Position numbers and translations under genes: made by a program. Under the pieces are notes generated by a model. It did not search any database. It was given only the letters and a program-made list of their open reading frames with translations, and had not been told where the DNA came from. This document shows, one piece after another, positions 5,904 through 8,488 of a stretch of DNA of 8,488 bases (position 1 is the first letter of the stretch; every line of letters begins with the position of its first letter). This stretch comes from Planctomycetaceae bacterium (GTDB lineage Bacteria > Planctomycetota > Planctomycetia > Pirellulales > Pirellulaceae), in the NCBI GenBank assembly GCA_012965455.1, contig DTSG01000444.1:1-8488 (forward strand). The letters run 5' to 3'.

Positions 5904-7260
5904 GCTATTTCCTCCTACCGTTTCATTGGCGGCTTTCACAATAATGGTGCTGAGCCTGTTCATGTCCAGTACAATCGCTAGCGAACAACCGCCTAACGTA
6001 ATTCTGATCTATACCGATGACCAAGGTACGGTCGACGTGAACTGTTATGGTGCCAAAGATCTCATCACCCATGCATTAGATAAACTCGCGTCACAGGGCG
6101 TTCGCTTTACCCAGTTCTATGCAGCAGCCCCCGTCTGCTCGCCATCTCGCGCCGCTGTTCTTACAGGTCGTTTTCCACAACGCGCAGGTGTACCCGGTAA
6201 CGTCTCCTCGCAACCTGGTGGAAGCGGCATGCCAAGTTCACAAATCACAATGGCTGAGATATTCCGCTCCGCTGGCTATCGAACAGCACACATTGGAAAA
6301 TGGCATTTGGGCTTTAATAAAGATACGATGCCTAACAACCAAGGTTTCGATTACTCCTTCGGACATATGGGCGGATGCATTGACAACTATTCGCATTTCT
6401 TTTATTGGAATGGACCCAACCGCCACGACCTATATCGCAATGGCCAAGAAGTGTGGCGGGATGGAGAATATTTTCCGCAACTCATGGTAGAGCAAGCCTC
6501 GCAGTTCATGAAACAAGAATCCGAAAAACCATTCTTCATGTATTTTGCCATGAACATTCCGCATTACCCTCTGCAAGGAACTGAAAAATGGCGTGCCGCC
6601 TACAAACACCTCAAGGAACCCCGACGCAGGTATGCCACGATGGTCTCAACCATGGACGAAATGATCGGCAAGCTGATGGCTCAAGTCGAAGAACTTGACA
6701 TCCTCAAAAACACGATCATCGTCTATCAATCCGACCATGGCCATTCACAAGAAGTTCGCACCTTTGGCGGTGGCGGCAGCGCTGGGATTTATCGCGGTGC
6801 AAAATTCAGTCTATTTGAAGGAGGCATCCGAGTGCCTGCGATTATCAGCTGGCCAGGACACATTCCAACAAATCAAGTCCGCGGACAACTGGCTACCGCC
6901 TGTGACTGGCTGCCAACACTGGCCAATCTAACCGGAATTCAATTGCCAGCACATCGTATCGATGGAACTGACATTAGCAAGCTGATTCGATCCAACAGTG
7001 AAAAGAGCCCGCATGATGTTTTTCATTGGCAAACAGGGGGAGGCAAAAACTTAGCTTGGGCTGTACGACAAGGTCCCTGGAAACTGCTTGGCAACCCGAA
7101 CGACACCAGTCAAAAAGCGCCGCTCACCAGCGCTGACAAGCTGTTTCTAGTGAATTTGGACGAGGACCCTAGCGAGTTGACCAACCTCGCGGCACAACAC
7201 CCCGAACGTGTCACCGCGCTGCAAAAACTACACGAACAATGGTTGCTCGACCTCCGCTAG
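5896..7260 (+). CDS. Exported S1-family sulfatase (arylsulfatase A-like)
   Basis: Hydrolyses sulfate esters outside the cytoplasm; planctomycetes use many such enzymes on sulfated polysaccharides. The 454-residue form starts with a signal peptide (MNK, hydrophobic 9-24, cleavage probably near IAS-EQ, 27-31). Catalytic features: NVILIYTDDQG with metal ligands D41-D42; CSPSRAAVLTG with Cys81, the CxPSR site converted to formylglycine, and Arg85; GKWHLG (134-139, K135 and H137); IPHYPL with H223; SDHG with D280-H281; and GAKFSLFEGG with K303. No essential residue is missing. An upstream ATG at 5857 is in frame but would add 13 residues (MTFPLTKYGKQKK) before the signal peptide and overlap the phosphatase by 47 bp, so I prefer 5896. 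The start still overlaps the phosphatase stop by 8 bp and only AAAAGAAA precedes it. No maturase is nearby, so activation would rely on one elsewhere. Substrate is not assignable. Confidence 0.93.
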   Translation: MNKLFPPTVSLAAFTIMVLSLFMSSTIASEQPPNVILIYTDDQGTVDVNCYGAKDLITHALDKLASQGVRFTQFYAAAPVCSPSRAAVLTGRFPQRAGVPGNVSSQPGGSGMPSSQITMAEIFRSAGYRTAHIGKWHLGFNKDTMPNNQGFDYSFGHMGGCIDNYSHFFYWNGPNRHDLYRNGQEVWRDGEYFPQLMVEQASQFMKQESEKPFFMYFAMNIPHYPLQGTEKWRAAYKHLKEPRRRYATMVSTMDEMIGKLMAQVEELDILKNTIIVYQSDHGHSQEVRTFGGGGSAGIYRGAKFSLFEGGIRVPAIISWPGHIPTNQVRGQLATACDWLPTLANLTGIQLPAHRIDGTDISKLIRSNSEKSPHDVFHWQTGGGKNLAWAVRQGPWKLLGNPNDTSQKAPLTSADKLFLVNLDEDPSELTNLAAQHPERVTALQKLHEQWLLDLR

Positions 7261-7306
7261 TGTTGCCAAACTTGAAACACGAAGGGCTTGACGTTACCTG
7301 ATGCTG

Positions 7307-8488
7307 CTAACGATTGGGGTTTTCATACCAAAACAGCCCCAGGTTGTCTCGCTCTTCACAAGTAATCACATCTAAATCACCATCGTGATCCACATCCATG
7401 AGCTGTAACAAGTCAAACTTCTGGCCTGCGAGTGAACTCATTTGCTGCACGTCAAATTCGAGTCCTTTTTGAGCGCCTTCGTTGCTTAGATTCTGCAGCC
7501 ACGTGACGCCAGGTCGACGTGGTCCTGAATTGGGTTCTGTGCTGTGAACAATGTCTTGCAAACCATCTAGATCCAAGTCACCAACGGCTACAGATTTGCC
7601 TTTCATTAAGCCATACGGAGCTGGCACCACGTCTCGTTTCCATACAGGTTGTTGCGGGTTTTCTCCACGCAGAAAGACAAGGATCTCAGCTTGATGTGTC
7701 GCGACCACGATGTCTTCACGGTCATCACCGTTAACATCCGCGACATCTAAGAACATCACCTCGTGGGAATTTCCACCGATACGGTGTTCTGCCCACACAG
7801 TCGGTGCGGATCTGATTTTCCTGCCGGGATGTTCCAGCCATAACACGCCCCGATTCGGTCCTTTTCGATCAGAAACCAACACATCATCCTGACCGTCATG
7901 ATTCACGTCGGTTGCAATGAGCGACATGACCCAACCCGCATCGTACAAGCGATGGTACTTCCAAGCGGCTAGGTCACGTGGATTCGATGGCGCCTGCAGC
8001 CACCCGACACTTGCTTGTTGCCCTTTGGAAGCTACCATCAGATCGATCCCATTGCGACCGTCAATCTGCATCGGCAGAGCATACATCCAAGCTTGTTTCG
8101 ACTCAGTAACGGTAATCACGGCTGTTTCCCATTTCGCGGCGTCAAGATAATCCTCTTTAGCGTGAGGAGCCCAGTGCACAAACATGCTACGCACAGCCCC
8201 TTCACAACTACTGACAACGTCCACAGCTCCGTCGCCATCTAAGTCCACAAGTACGGCATCCTCGGGTGAGCCAACTCGCCCGACTACCACCAGCGGCCAT
8301 GGTTTATCAACCGCTGCATCGCCCGGATGCAAGCAGATATGAATTTCCCCGCCTTCTTCCCAAGGTGTCACTAAGTCTAGTCGCCCATCATCGTTAGCAT
8401 CTAACAAACGAGCGCCATCAGCGCCACGCGAAGAATCATCAATCGTATGACGCTGCCAAGCTTTGCTGAATCCATCATCCGCGGCAAT
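7307..8488 (-). CDS. VCBS/FG-GAP repeat protein, C-terminal 393 residues (5' end off right edge)
   Basis: Beta-propeller-like repeat protein of the kind very common in planctomycetes; function unknown, usually extracellular and calcium-binding. Six D-x-[DN]-x-D-x-x-x-D loops can be read in the visible part: DANDDGRLD (30-38), DLDGDGAVD (82-90), DVNHDGQDD (194-202), DVNGDDRED (251-259, with the usual Gly replaced by Asp), DLDLDGLQD (304-312) and DVDHDGDLD (365-373). Each is followed by a hydrophobic strand such as DLVTPW or DVLVSD. The protein ends GLFWYENPNR, typical of complete members, so the C-terminus is intact. The reading frame stays open to the window edge. A TTG at 8407 is inside the repeat and is not the start. 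It converges on the sulfatase with a 46-bp gap (7261-7306) in which I see no clear terminator hairpin. Confidence 0.9.
   Translation of the reverse strand: MAADDGFSKAWQRHTIDDSSRGADGARLLDANDDGRLDLVTPWEEGGEIHICLHPGDAAVDKPWPLVVVGRVGSPEDAVLVDLDGDGAVDVVSSCEGAVRSMFVHWAPHAKEDYLDAAKWETAVITVTESKQAWMYALPMQIDGRNGIDLMVASKGQQASVGWLQAPSNPRDLAAWKYHRLYDAGWVMSLIATDVNHDGQDDVLVSDRKGPNRGVLWLEHPGRKIRSAPTVWAEHRIGGNSHEVMFLDVADVNGDDREDIVVATHQAEILVFLRGENPQQPVWKRDVVPAPYGLMKGKSVAVGDLDLDGLQDIVHSTEPNSGPRRPGVTWLQNLSNEGAQKGLEFDVQQMSSLAGQKFDLLQLMDVDHDGDLDVITCEERDNLGLFWYENPNR

Noticed and set aside
7261..7306. Possible bidirectional terminator between the sulfatase and VCBS genes
   Set aside because: I searched for a hairpin with a T or A tract and found none convincing.
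7519..8242. Plus-strand ORFs opposite the VCBS protein gene
   Set aside because: Antisense shadows of a well-supported repeat protein.
8405..8407. TTG at 8407 as the start of the VCBS protein
   Set aside because: The same frame continues open to the window edge with sequence fitting the family (TIDDSSRGADGAR), so the gene is partial and starts outside.
1..8488. CRISPR, toxin-antitoxin, defence, prophage, IS or tRNA elements
   Set aside because: No repeat-spacer array, transposase or integrase, paired small genes, terminal inverted repeats or cloverleaf-like sequence could be seen.

Overview
The window looks like an ordinary stretch of chromosome from a planctomycete, most likely a relative of Pirellulaceae. 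This is an inference from gene content: a CxPSR-type (S1) sulfatase sits next to a protein of VCBS/FG-GAP (D-x-[DN]-x-D-G) repeats, there is a Tat-exported HExxH metallopeptidase-like protein, and LeuC has a Ser/Thr-rich N-terminal extension. Several starts also lack a clear Shine-Dalgarno, which fits. Base composition is roughly balanced by eye (not counted). I see no rRNA, tRNA, CRISPR array, IS element, integrase or phage gene.

Left part, minus strand: the 5' two-thirds or so of leuC (leucine synthesis) runs off the left edge. Upstream of it are a WbpA-like nucleotide-sugar dehydrogenase (1,323 bp) and a Tat-signal peptidase-MA/DUF1570-like protein. Gaps of 139-158 bp with promoter-like boxes suggest these three genes are transcribed separately. 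A 367-bp divergent intergenic region (3267-3633) follows and holds several dyads and direct repeats.

Middle, plus strand: four close-packed genes are probably one operon. They encode a FabH-like beta-ketoacyl synthase III (GTG start, good Shine-Dalgarno), a YqgE/AlgH protein, a PPP-family metallophosphatase and an exported sulfatase. Spacings are +33 bp, +11 bp and an 8-bp overlap. No single pathway obviously joins them. The sulfatase would act outside the cytoplasm on sulfated glycans or esters; the other three are predicted to be cytoplasmic.

Right part, minus strand: a large VCBS/FG-GAP repeat protein converges on the sulfatase. Only its C-terminal 393 residues lie in the window.

I found no convincing undescribed system. 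The points most worth a second look are the unusual KASIII-YqgE-phosphatase-sulfatase operon with its coupled overlap, the divergent intergenic region, and short perfect hairpins placed at the predicted transcription starts of both leuC and the sugar dehydrogenase gene.
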